A DNA stretch of 64,000 bases from Eutreptiella sp. 'Long Island Sound 2002' (GCA_964036045.1 OZ038379.1:82732562-82796561); one strand, 5' to 3'; counted from the first letter of the stretch, positions 23,280-32,332 are shown. The notes: a model not told the origin generated them from the sequence alone. A program made the numbers and translations.

Positions 23280-23985
23280 TGCCACTAACTTCACCAATCA
23301 GGTGAGGAAGTTGTCTGTGGTCTTGATAATAGCGTCTACGACCGAGATACCTGTACCTCCCCTGTGCTGGCCTCTGAGCTGGAGGAGTGGCCCCTTGGTC
23401 TCTGGCTGCAGCGCCTCAACCAGGGGCATCCCGCATTCCCCAACCCACCTACTGCTTGCCCTTGAGGCACAGAAGTTGGCCCTTGGTCCCTGGCCACAGC
23501 GCCGCGACCACGGTCATTAGCCGTCCCCCCACCCACACACTGCAGGCCAGCGAGCCGCAGGAGTTGGCCATTGGTCCTTGGCCGCCGCGCCTCGACCTCG
23601 GTCGTCGTCCATACCCCACCACAACCACTGCAGGCCGCCGAGACGCAGGAGTTCGCCCTTGGTCCTTGGCCGCCGCGCCTCGACCTCGGTCGTCGTCCAT
23701 ACCCCACCACAACCACTGCAGGCCGCCGAGCCGCAGGAGTTCGCCCTTGGTCCTTGGCCGCCGCGCCTCGACCTCGGTCGTCGTCCATACCACACCACAA
23801 CCACTGCAGGCCGCCGAGGTGCAGGAGTTCGCCCTTGGTCCTTGGCTGCCGCGCCTCGACCTCGGTCGTCGTCCATCCCTCACCCCTCCCCAGCTACTGC
23901 TAGCCCTTGAGGCGCAGAAGTCTGCCCTTGGTCCCCGGCCGTTGCGCCTCGACCAGGGTCTACGTTCATACCACGCGGTGGCATC
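23280..23985 (+). repeat. 88-bp tandem array upstream of the oxygenase/USP/hAT element
   Basis: About eight units. The central ones are exactly 88 bp apart (GGCCGCCGAG at about 23633, 23721, 23809; relatives near 23369, 23457, 23545, 23897). Unit landmarks are GCCGCAGGAGTTCGCCC, TTGGTCCTTGG and CGCCTCGACC. The family and period match the array at 6.14-6.57 kb. It lies between the minisatellite and the first ORF of the element. Long frames on both strands across it are artefacts of the period. Confidence 0.9.
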
Positions 23986-24175
23986 AAGTGGGCCCGCGCA
24001 GGAACCCAAGGAGGAAGCAGCCTACCACTTCGAGTATCGGGGTCCGGGACCAGATTGTCCTCCTGAGTTGTGGTCACCAACAAGTGCCCATCGAAATGCA
24101 CCTTGTGGACCACGCAAGAGCCCACAACCTTTAACCGTGCTGAGGCAGCCTCCTACAAATGGCCCAGCATCCTGA

Positions 24176-25173
24176 ATGGCCCCCATGGGACACCATGGAA
24201 GCTGCCCAGATGAAAATGGGATTCCGTCTAGCCCTCGGCGAGGAAGGGTGGCACCAGAACAGGAGGCCATCTATTATATGAAGTTGGCAATGTACATGGG
24301 GACATCTTCCCTTGATGTCGTCCATACCCATGGACTTGCAGCACTGTGCCGCCTGATGTACAGCCAGAGGGCAGTCCAAAGTGCACGCGGGAGGATGGAG
24401 GTGTTGTTGTGGAGTACCAGAAGGTAGCCTCAGGCCTCTGGGACCGGATAAAAAAGTATGAGGAAGACCGTGGGAAAGTGGGGAGTCGACGAGGGGCCAT
24501 TGGTGGACACCCCATGAGCGTTAGCAAAGTTGCTTGGCTAGAGGCATGGGATGACATTGTGTATGCCTTGCCACTTGTGGACTCATGGCCTTTCTGGAGA
24601 GGGGAGACCAAGTACCTCACACCCACTATGGAGAGGATGTATGTGGAGAAAGTACGGAGAGTACCCTTGGGCACAATGCAGTACTTTTGGCCACAGGCAG
24701 CAAGTGCAGCACGGCCATTCACAAGTGATTTGGTGGCATCTGTGAGCTGCCGGAACTCACTGTTGCCGGCCAACGGGGAGGGATCGAAAGCACAGGGGAC
24801 CCCAGGATCCGGGGGTGGTCGACAAAGAGTGTCAGCGCCAGCCGGTGGCACAGGTCCCCCTGGCCAGGGGACCCCTGGATCGGGGGGTAGTCGACGGAGC
24901 TCCCTGTTGCCCGAAAGCTCAACGTCCACTTGCAGTCCCGGACCTCAACCCAACATCCCACCCAATGCAGCACCTATGACGGTGCGGCAGACAGCAACAG
25001 TTCGACCAAGCACTGATGACAACGTGCCATGGCATTGCCCGGTGTGTCCGCATTGCGATGCAAGGCTTGGGGGAGCAACGGCGGGACCCCCTGTCAGAGG
25101 AGAGCCTCGTGGCTGCCTATACAGTGGGACGCCACTTTGCAGAGTCCATGCGGATTCCCATGCAAGAGCGTAG
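24176..25173 (+). CDS. first ORF region of the oxygenase/USP/hAT element, unknown protein
   Basis: The best reading is the frame 24346-25173, with no certain ATG. It carries a charged, plausibly globular segment (ASGLWDRIKKYEEDRGKV; SKVAWLEAWDDIVYAL; LTPTMERMYVEKVRRVPL), followed by a Gly/Ser/Pro-rich linker. Around 25016-25264 the better sequence moves to another frame (LSEESLVAAYTVGRHFAESM), and near 25205-25230 to a third (YLHAGVRVVNNAWTDDAGEEAMELL). The region therefore has frame breaks. I do not recognise the family. It stands between the 88-bp array and the oxygenase ORF on the same strand. An alternative is a spliced N-terminus of the downstream protein. Confidence 0.4.
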
Positions 25174-25284
25174 CGATGTGATACTGAGGTGCACCCCTTT
25201 TCAGCCCCGAGGTACCCCGCAACCACTTGGGATACCTGCATGCTGGTGTCCGTGTGGTGAATAATGCATGGACAGATGATGCAG

Positions 25285-25652
25285 GGGAAGAGGCCATGGA
25301 GCTTCTATTGGAAGCCATGGCAGACGCTTGGGTGCAACCCCCCCCCCCCCAAGGACCCCCGACACCTGACCAAGATCCCCCCAGAGGCGATCCAAGCCAG
25401 TCCGACGTCCTAGCCTTGGCGCTGCGACTCGGATCCCAAGATGCATCTGTCGGTGTCTGTCGGTACGCCCAACGAAGCATGTGCTATGCACCTGGAAGGG
25501 GGCACAAAGGAGGCCATAGCCACAGTTGGCACCCTTGGTGAAGCACAGCAACCCCCCCCCCCCCCCTCTGCCTCCACTCCTATGACTGCTGACCAGGATC
25601 CCCGCAGAGGTGATCCAAGTGCGTCCAACGTCCCAGCCTGTGCGCTGCGATG
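25285..25652 (+). repeat. about 215-bp internal duplication with long C runs
   Basis: Two diverged copies (about 25285-25436 and 25500-25652) each have GAGGCCAT, then a C run of 14 or more, then GACC.AGATCCC, AGAGG.GATCCAAG and GCGCTGCGA. Translated, both give a DQDPxRGDPSxS-type peptide, but in different frames, which is consistent with slippage in the C runs. Confidence 0.65.
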
Positions 25653-25947
25653 TGGACCCCCAGGTGCACCCGAAGTTGCAGGTGGTGTGCATGCTGACGA
25701 TGAGGACCAGGGCCGAGAGGTAATGGAGAACATAGGGCCAGGTGCTGCAGAAGAATGCCTCACCCCACACCCCGGTTGCGGTGCTGAGTCACTCTCTGAT
25801 CAGGGATCCCCTGTTCCCCTAGCACAGCGCCCACCACAGGTTTCATTGAGTGGGCAAGATAGTGAAATGGCATCCCCAGATATGGATAGCAGTATGGGGA
25901 CGGCATGCACTGTTGTGGCACCTAGTCAGTCCAGCACAGATGGCTAA
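25441..25947 (+). CDS. Pro/Gly/Asp-rich low-complexity ORF
   Basis: Open frame of 168 codons with acidic, Pro/Ser-rich composition, no recognisable domain and probably disordered. It continues the frame family of the upstream ORF region and ends in TAA at 25945-25947, 36 bp before the oxygenase ATG. It is more likely the tail of a frame-shifted upstream protein than an independent gene. Confidence 0.3.
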   Translation: MHLSVSVGTPNEACAMHLEGGTKEAIATVGTLGEAQQPPPPPSASTPMTADQDPRRGDPSASNVPACALRCGPPGAPEVAGGVHADDEDQGREVMENIGPGAAEECLTPHPGCGAESLSDQGSPVPLAQRPPQVSLSGQDSEMASPDMDSSMGTACTVVAPSQSSTDG

Positions 25948-25983
25948 GAGCCATGTAACAGCCCCCCCTCAGGCAAGAAAGCA

Positions 25984-27258
25984 ATGCCTAGGGATCCCAA
26001 CCCCATGCCTGCTGCAAAGCGTGTGCGGCTAGGGGCGGATGGGGCCGCAGCAATGGACTGTGACAATCCTAACCAGAAGGTTGAGGTGGATAAAATCAAG
26101 GCTCCTGCCGGTAGGGAGCTGCCTACCATCCGGCAACTGAAGTTACGGTTGGCACGTGATGAGTATGTCGCCGGTGCATGTTTTTTTTATGCAACTGCCC
26201 TCAGCCTCCATGCGCTCCGCAGAGAGACCCCCTTAACTGGAGTGGACCTCCGAGTCCAGGCAACCACAATGTACAGGGAACGGTGTGGGATAGAGGTTAA
26301 GGAGAGTGCTCTAAGTGTTTGTAGGGCCCTGGAAGCGAATAATTGGGAAGGGAAGCCCTGGGGGGGAAAGCCCGACCATTTTCGACATCTCGCCCACCAC
26401 ATCGATGGGAAGGTTGTGTTGTTGCATACAAACACACACAAAATAATGGATTCAAGGTTTGACCCGGACACTGCTGTGACGTCTGCTGCAGTTTGGAGTC
26501 CGGGTATGGGAGAAGCCAAAGTGTACCATACGATCCAGGAGATGGAGGAAGCCTGTGAACAAGCATGCGTGATGGTCGTTGGTGAGGCCGAACGTGATGG
26601 GCTGCGGCCGGGAGGACATTACCGGGGCGCCGGCTACGGCCGCTCGTTGCAGGTAGCACCTTTGTGTGTCTTGCATGGCATAATGGGGACACTGCTGTAC
26701 ACTGAGACGTTAGGGCAGTTCTCCTTGCGAAGGTTGCAGTTGGGTGTCGGGGGGAGCAAAGGACATACAGCGAAACGGGATTGTCGCCGGTCGCGGCTTG
26801 TGCAAGGGACACAGGAGCATGGCCCCCTTGTGATGATGGTGAACCGCATTGCAAGGAAGCCGGTACCAAAGTGGTTCACATGGACTACAATACAGCTGTC
26901 ATGCAATGAGACGACAGCTCCCCATCAACATCGTTTTGATAGTAGCCCGTGGTCAGTAGTGTTCTCCACGGGGCGGCACGTGGGTGGTGAGATCTGGGTG
27001 GAAGAGGGAGGCGTTGGCAGTGGTCCACGTGGCAGACCAGGGAGAAGGCAGTGCCCAGATGGCATTAGCCGTCCGGGGCATAGGTACCGTGTCGATAGAC
27101 AACCTATAGTGGTGCGCACTGGGGCATGGCATGCTACTTGCCCATGGAAGGGGGATAGGCGATTGGTGGTGCTTTACGGCCGTGGAGAGTGGCAGAGTTT
27201 GCCTGCTTCGCACCGCAAGTTCTTGCAGCAACATGCCTTCCGCCTGCCTGCAGGTTAG
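25984..27258 (+). CDS. TET/JBP-like Fe(II)/2-oxoglutarate oxygenase with an N-terminal cysteine-peptidase-like region
   Basis: Predicted 424-residue nuclear protein; ATG 25984, TAG 27258. Residues about 305-405 match the double-stranded beta-helix of TET/JBP oxygenases, which oxidise 5-methylpyrimidines in DNA: NETTAPH at about 308-314, GGEIWVEEGG near 331, WHAT with His383, and Arg392/393 followed by LVVLY, the usual place for the 2-oxoglutarate-binding Arg. The metal-binding HxD reads H314-Q-H316, with an Asp only at 319, so activity is uncertain. The N-terminal third has GACFFYATALSLHA (Cys near 66) and GGHY (His near 210), reminiscent of an OTU/papain-fold peptidase; this is weak. There is no signal peptide. 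It ends 41 bp before the likely ATG of the USP ORF; CAG/GTTAGT at its stop could be a splice donor. A prolyl-hydroxylase-like relative is the main alternative. Confidence 0.65.
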   Translation: MPRDPNPMPAAKRVRLGADGAAAMDCDNPNQKVEVDKIKAPAGRELPTIRQLKLRLARDEYVAGACFFYATALSLHALRRETPLTGVDLRVQATTMYRERCGIEVKESALSVCRALEANNWEGKPWGGKPDHFRHLAHHIDGKVVLLHTNTHKIMDSRFDPDTAVTSAAVWSPGMGEAKVYHTIQEMEEACEQACVMVVGEAERDGLRPGGHYRGAGYGRSLQVAPLCVLHGIMGTLLYTETLGQFSLRRLQLGVGGSKGHTAKRDCRRSRLVQGTQEHGPLVMMVNRIARKPVPKWFTWTTIQLSCNETTAPHQHRFDSSPWSVVFSTGRHVGGEIWVEEGGVGSGPRGRPGRRQCPDGISRPGHRYRVDRQPIVVRTGAWHATCPWKGDRRLVVLYGRGEWQSLPASHRKFLQQHAFRLPAG

Positions 27259-27298
27259 TGGCGGTCCGCAAGGTGGAGCACGGCAACGGCCATGCGGC

Positions 27299-28282
27299 AT
27301 GGCGAACCCCCCAAGTCACAATTGGTGTTGGCTTGGTTCAACGTTGCAATGCCTCCTGCTAGCCTCTGGGGGACAGGAGGCCTTCCATGATGAGTGCCCA
27401 GATGATGTGGTGGTGTGGGCTACATGTTGGGTTGACATTGTGGCACGTATGACAGGTGCTGTGTACCGTCCACATGCCGTTGCACGCCTGCTGGCGGATG
27501 AGGGACAGCCAACTGTTACTCTGTGCCAGTGTAGTGGTCAGTGTCATTGTGTCAGGAGGGCTCCCAAGTTTGAGTGGATGCAGCAGTCCGAGATGGCTGA
27601 GTGTTGGAAGCACATGGTACCGAAACTGGTTTGTGCTGGTGTTCGTTCTCTGTCGGACTGCTTGTCTCATGAGCAATGGTGGCAGCGGTGCCCAGTGTGT
27701 GACGTGAAAGTCCACCAGGCTGGAGGTGAGTTGGGAATGCCCGCCCAAGTCCTGCATGTTGCTAACCAGGCCCAGAGCGTGCGGGTGCGAATGAGGGAGG
27801 GAATGAGGGGCCGTTCGTTGGGCCGCCCTTCAAACGCCCCCCCATGTGGCTGTGGGGGGGATCTCCAGGAGGCCATTGTACTATCGTCACTAGTGTTCAA
27901 CAAGTGGGCTCCACTCCATGTCCACAACCAACAGCTTCATAGCTTGACGGTGGATCATGAGTTTGTGGATATCAATGGGTACCATTGGTCCCTTCGGGCC
28001 ATGGTGCTACATGTTGGACCAACTAGGGAGCAAGGGCACTTTATTGCTCACATTTTAGTTCGCGATGTGTGGTGGTTGTGTGATGATGCGTCCGTGAGCA
28101 GGGGACGGCCCCCAGCCACTTCACGAAAGGTGACATTCCTATTGTATGAGCGTACTCCCACGGAGATGGTGGGTCTGGGCGGTTCACAAAGCAATCGTGG
28201 TGTACGTGATGGCCCCCCTCAGTGTGTAGCAACAACTGTCGACAGGCATGCACGGAGCATGCCAAGTATCACCCCGTTGTGA
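27299..28282 (+). CDS. USP (C19)-type deubiquitinase-like protein
   Basis: The chosen start, ATG 27299, places the Cys box at the N-terminus; the frame is open upstream to 27131 without a better ATG. The Cys box reads HNWCWLGSTLQCLLLA with Cys10, matching the NTCYLNSxLQxL signature, though the Asn after Leu is Gly. Cys-rich pairs (CQCSGQCHC; CPVC) resemble the USP zinc-binding fingers. The His box is GHFIAHI (His247), followed by WWLCDDASV and later VTFLLYER, the canonical end of the fold. Length is about 327 residues, normal for a minimal USP domain. It would remove ubiquitin from nuclear or cytosolic substrates. A TGA at 28280-28282 ends it inside a 132-bp repeat; the frame stays open beyond that to 28588. 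Confidence 0.75.
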   Translation: MANPPSHNWCWLGSTLQCLLLASGGQEAFHDECPDDVVVWATCWVDIVARMTGAVYRPHAVARLLADEGQPTVTLCQCSGQCHCVRRAPKFEWMQQSEMAECWKHMVPKLVCAGVRSLSDCLSHEQWWQRCPVCDVKVHQAGGELGMPAQVLHVANQAQSVRVRMREGMRGRSLGRPSNAPPCGCGGDLQEAIVLSSLVFNKWAPLHVHNQQLHSLTVDHEFVDINGYHWSLRAMVLHVGPTREQGHFIAHILVRDVWWLCDDASVSRGRPPATSRKVTFLLYERTPTEMVGLGGSQSNRGVRDGPPQCVATTVDRHARSMPSITPL

Positions 28283-28480
28283 GCCATGGCGCTGGCAACA
28301 GGTGACCCAGAGTCTACCAACCACATTGGGGACGCACAACCCTCCCCCTCACAGTTTGCAACACCAACTCTCAACAGGCATGCCCCGAGCGTGCCAAGTA
28401 ACACCCGGTTGCCAGCCATGGCGCTGCCAACAGGTGACCCCGGATATGCCACACATGTGGGGGATGTGCAGCCCACCCCC
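28217..28480 (+). repeat. 132-bp in-frame tandem duplication at the USP C-terminus
   Basis: ACAGGCATG recurs at 28242 and 28374, followed in both copies by a GAGC.TGCCAAGTA-like stretch, CCATGGCGCTG.CAACAGG and TGACCC. The offset of 132 bp equals 44 codons. The first copy has TGA (28280-28282) where the second has CCA, so the stop looks secondary. Confidence 0.85.
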
Positions 28481-28588
28481 GAGTTTATTGAAGCTGTGGC
28501 AAAGTTTACAAAAGCACAGGGTGCGGGTGAAACAGCATCTGTAGGTCCGTGTGCAAGCCCACCAGGCTCATCTCCGGGCACGTCATGA
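28283..28588 (+). CDS. in-frame extension of the USP ORF beyond TGA
   Basis: The same frame stays open for about 100 codons after the TGA: MALATGDPES, a second repeat copy with RLPAMALPTGDP, then FIEAVAKFTKAQGAGE. It ends at TGA 28586-28588, overlapping the hAT frame. It may be a separate small ORF, a readthrough extension, or the former C-terminus of the USP protein cut off by a nonsense change. Confidence 0.35.
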   Translation, partial: AMALATGDPESTNHIGDAQPSPSQFATPTLNRHAPSVPSNTRLPAMALPTGDPGYATHVGDVQPTPEFIEAVAKFTKAQGAGETASVGPCASPPGSSPGTS

Positions 28589-28622
28589 GAAGGAGTGGGA
28601 TGAGAGGCATGCAGGTCAGGGC

Positions 28623-31600
28623 ATGTCACACCGGTCTGTTTCCGAGTCCATAGAACAAGATAGAGCCCGATCTGCTGCATTGGCAGCAACGGGGAGCAAT
28701 GCTTTTTCTGTGATGATGGGGGCAGCCCCCAGGCAACAGACAGCAGGGCCAAAGACACTGCAAGCGTTTGTGGATGAGCATTGGCAGTTGCGGTTCACTG
28801 TTCACGGGGGAGTAATGTGCATATGTTGTTCATGGGCTGCTGAAACGGATTGTCCTGGGGTGAAGCGGCCACCGAAGGCTGCTGCAGCCCTGGTGAATGG
28901 GACATATGGCATGGGCATGCGTATGATGATTGCTACACCAAAGGGATGGCGTAAAGATGTCCTGGAGGGTCACCTTGGTGTGGCACGTGGCACGACCAGA
29001 AGCCGCAAGAAAATTGATAATCCTGGCCGCCACCACTTGGCCGCTGAGGAGAGTTTCCGGGTGCATTGTGCAGAACGTTTTCGGGCACTGTGCCCCAGTG
29101 CATCTGCATCTGCATTTGCAGTCAATGTGGCAGAGAGGAGCATTGTGTTCATTAGGGGTGAGGGCATGGACCTCGGTGGACCTATGAGCGATGCGGTGGC
29201 AGCCATTTTGTCGCGCTTGGTGGAGGTGTATATTGGCCTCCGCATGTGCACATCCATCCGTGCAATCAGTGAACGCATTCTTCTGCATTGTGCGTTTACC
29301 TCCGACCCGGGCCATCATGCCTCTCGGCGATGGATAGTTGAGAGGGCCATGGTCGCAATGCATGGCGCCATGCAAGATGGTGTGTCAGAGACCTTGCAAA
29401 GGGCATTGTTCATTGCCTTGTTGTTGGATGGATCTGACCGGCAACGGCATCGCATCAATGAGTATGCCATCCTGCTCCTCTTTCCAGGCACTGGGCCAGG
29501 GGGAATGTGTGAGGTGTTCCTTGGTGTGGTGGATGTGGCTTCAGGGGAGGCACAAGAGGTGACGGCACAGGTGGAGGCAGTGCTGCTGTCCCGGATGCCT
29601 GATCGTGCCTGGTGGGCTCAGAAGGTTGTGGCTTTTGCGGTGGATGGTGCCTCTAACCTTGGTGTGCGTGGTGCCACTGCAAGGCAAGCTGTTGATGTGT
29701 CGGCAATGGAGCACAATGTGTTTGCCATGCTTGTGAAGTGGCTGTCCTTGCTAACCCCCTTGGGTGAGCCATGCCATGTGGTCCAGCGCAAGCTAGCCCT
29801 TGCCTTGGAGGCTGCCGGCCAAGTGCATGCTGACTACCTGGCAGCTGTGGGTCGCCAACGTGCATTGTACAACGGTGCGCGGCAGTGGAAGGACCTCGAG
29901 AGGTGTGTCCAAGAGAACACCAGACCAGAGACACGCAGCAGGTTGCGTCGGATCCCTGCTAGTCACCGTATCCGGTGGTCCGAGGCAAATGCCCGTCGCA
30001 ACAAGGTGTTCTTGGCCAATGTGCCATGGGTGGCGAGGCATTTGGATTCCAAAACGCACCTCCCCACCAAGGAGGAGGATGTGTGGGAGGATTGCCATGA
30101 TGCAGGTTTGCTGTCATGGGCAGTGGTATATGGGGACATACTACATGGTACGCGCAGCTTCAACAACGTTGCACAGTTGCATGCACCAACAGGTGCCCAC
30201 TTGACTAAGGCCACCGAAATGTTACAGGCACGGGTGGAAATGGTGGCGAGGGAGGAGGGGCCAGGGTGGACTCAATTCAAAGAGCAAACTTTGACAGGTG
30301 CATGGCATGGCGTTGAATTGGTCCGGTTTGATGCCGATGGCCAGAGGTGCACAACCAGCCCCCCTTTTCCAGCCACAGAGGCACGGGCAGTCACAGACAC
30401 ACTGCTTGCTGGCATCAGGGAGGGACAGGGTACCATTGACCCCCGGGGTGTTCTTGAGTGTGCTGTGTTGCTTGACCACGGCCGTTGGCTCGCTCTACCA
30501 GCGGCTGATCGAGCCACATTTGGAGTGGATCTGCTGAAGCAGTTCATGGGCACACACCATGCTGAACTGGCAGCTGCGCATGTTAATGCTGCTCGTGCAT
30601 TGGAAGAGTGGGAATCCTTCAAGGAGCATGTCGTTCGGACCTTCGCCAAGACCCCCATGTCCTGCATGTGGGAGGCCTTGACGCCGGAGCGGGAGCATGT
30701 CCAATGGGTGAATGTTTGGCGTGTTTTGGCATTGCTGCGCACATATTGCCCTGCTGAGGCTGCTGTTGAGCGTGCCATTTCGTTGCGTGGGAGGTTCACC
30801 AACAGTATGCATGATATGGAGGACACACATGTCCTTAGCATGTGCATGGCTTTGCATTGTAATCTGCCACCTTTGCGGCAGTGGGCGAAGGGGCAGGGTG
30901 TCGAGGTAGCCAGCAAGCTGGCAGCCAATGCACGCTTCGATGTGCGTCCCCGGCATAGGGTTTCGCATCCGATTGATCCACGTACATCAGTGGAAGCGGC
31001 CATGTTGCAGTGCCTGGAAGGGGAGGCTGCAGTGGCAGACGATGGTGACATTTTGCCATCTTTTGGGGGGTCGGAAGTGCCACTGGCTTGTCAAGGCGCA
31101 ACACGCAGACGCGCTGACCGACAAGCCCCGTCTGAGCACACTGAGGGCACTTTGGTCGAACCAGATGGTAGTCCTGCTCAGCATGGTGGCAACCATGACT
31201 TCTTCACTTTCCGAAGGGGCATGGACTGTGCAATGTGCAGGCAATCTGTGCGCATCTGGTGCAACACATGTCTGGTTTGCCATACACCCTTCGTCAAGGA
31301 TCCAAGACCGTGTGGTGAGGCAGTGGTGCAGGTTGTGGATGATTCAGCTGAGGCTGCTGAAAACAATAGTGAAGAGGAGGCAGTGGCACCACGGAAGTCC
31401 GACCCAAAGCGTGCCTTGGCCCGTGCACAGGCCAAGTTGGTTTGTGCTGCAAAATCAGGCACATTGCGTGACTCGACACGCGCTCGCATCTGTGATTGCT
31501 TGGCAAGCATGGGTGTGAAGGTGCCAAATAGCAAGACCCGGGGAGACGCCCGAGAACTTGCTATGCAAGAGTTGTTGCCTTTGCTAGCCCAGATGGACTG

Positions 31601-31820
31601 TGACTCGGTCCCCCCAACGGATCGTGTTACCCGTTCTGCCGCACCTCCCAGCAGCTCACAACCATGTTCCCAAGTGCCGGTGGATGACATGGACGGACTC
31701 ATTGATGAAGGACCGTGTTGGGGTTGCAGTGGTATTGTGCTTTTGCATGCCTGCTGTGCCAATTCCCATGTTCTCCTTCTCTGCAGGTCCATTGATACAT
31801 TAGCAAGCATCAGTATGTAA
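28623..31820 (+). CDS. hAT-like transposase, intact
   Basis: Cut-and-paste DNA transposase of hAT-like type, 1065 codons from ATG 28623 (MSHRSVSE) to TAA 31818-31820; the frame is open upstream to 28551 without ATG. The N-terminus has a BED/TTF-like zinc-finger candidate (VMCICCSWAAE with a downstream His). The RNase H-like core has LLLDGSD (Asp near 269), FAVDGASN (Asp near 341), a CHVVQRKLALA segment at the usual CxxH/HRLALA place, and RIRWSEA. The C-terminal dimerisation helix reads AEAAVERAISLRGRF with LSMCMALHCN (Glu near 716). After it comes a Cys cluster (DCAMCRQ; CNTCLVCH, about 31220-31285) like the zinc ribbons at transposase C-termini. It is uninterrupted over 3.2 kb, which implies selection or recent activity. 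No clear 8-bp target duplication was found. It is distant from classical Ac/hobo. Confidence 0.85.
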   Translation: MSHRSVSESIEQDRARSAALAATGSNAFSVMMGAAPRQQTAGPKTLQAFVDEHWQLRFTVHGGVMCICCSWAAETDCPGVKRPPKAAAALVNGTYGMGMRMMIATPKGWRKDVLEGHLGVARGTTRSRKKIDNPGRHHLAAEESFRVHCAERFRALCPSASASAFAVNVAERSIVFIRGEGMDLGGPMSDAVAAILSRLVEVYIGLRMCTSIRAISERILLHCAFTSDPGHHASRRWIVERAMVAMHGAMQDGVSETLQRALFIALLLDGSDRQRHRINEYAILLLFPGTGPGGMCEVFLGVVDVASGEAQEVTAQVEAVLLSRMPDRAWWAQKVVAFAVDGASNLGVRGATARQAVDVSAMEHNVFAMLVKWLSLLTPLGEPCHVVQRKLALALEAAGQVHADYLAAVGRQRALYNGARQWKDLERCVQENTRPETRSRLRRIPASHRIRWSEANARRNKVFLANVPWVARHLDSKTHLPTKEEDVWEDCHDAGLLSWAVVYGDILHGTRSFNNVAQLHAPTGAHLTKATEMLQARVEMVAREEGPGWTQFKEQTLTGAWHGVELVRFDADGQRCTTSPPFPATEARAVTDTLLAGIREGQGTIDPRGVLECAVLLDHGRWLALPAADRATFGVDLLKQFMGTHHAELAAAHVNAARALEEWESFKEHVVRTFAKTPMSCMWEALTPEREHVQWVNVWRVLALLRTYCPAEAAVERAISLRGRFTNSMHDMEDTHVLSMCMALHCNLPPLRQWAKGQGVEVASKLAANARFDVRPRHRVSHPIDPRTSVEAAMLQCLEGEAAVADDGDILPSFGGSEVPLACQGATRRRADRQAPSEHTEGTLVEPDGSPAQHGGNHDFFTFRRGMDCAMCRQSVRIWCNTCLVCHTPFVKDPRPCGEAVVQVVDDSAEAAENNSEEEAVAPRKSDPKRALARAQAKLVCAAKSGTLRDSTRARICDCLASMGVKVPNSKTRGDARELAMQELLPLLAQMDCDSVPPTDRVTRSAAPPSSSQPCSQVPVDDMDGLIDEGPCWGCSGIVLLHACCANSHVLLLCRSIDTLASISM

Positions 31821-31829
31821 CGCTTTCCC

Positions 31830-32310
31830 AGTTCCCTTGGTTTTCCCTTTTCCCACATTTTCCCCAACGCCCCATTTTCCAAGAGGTATGGGTGTTTTTT
31901 TGGGGGGGGGGGGTACTTGTGCCACATTGTTCCCAGAATTGCCTTTTCCGCATTTTCAAACCCCGTTTTCCCCCCAACCCAACCCATCATTTTCTTGAAC
32001 TGAATGGTTGTGTGTTTTGGGGGCGGGGCCTTGTATCAGACTTTTCCTAGTGTTCCCTTCTCCACATTTTCCATTCCAACCCATTTTCCCTGACGCACAA
32101 TTTTCCCGAGGTGAAGTTCCTGTGTGTCTATGGGGGGTGGGGTATTGCACTTTTATCCCCATTTTCCTGTGAAGTTGCTATGTGTCTTGGGGGGGGGTCT
32201 GCACTGTTATAACCATTTTCCTGAACTCAAGTTCCTGTGTGTGTGGGGGGGGGGGGGCTGCACTTTTGCACTTTTATCAGACTTTTGCTTGGATGTGCTC
32301 TAATGTGGGT
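31830..32310 (+). repeat. poly-G-bearing tandem repeat downstream of the transposase
   Basis: Five or six diverged units of about 70-90 bp, each with CATTTTCC, GAAGTTCCTGTGTGT or a variant, then a G run of 7-14 and TTTTATC. It is the reverse complement family of 3.09-3.40 kb. It begins about 10 bp after the transposase stop codon, so it may be the 3' end of the element. Confidence 0.7.
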
Positions 32311-32332
32311 CCGCAACACGACATGCCAAATC

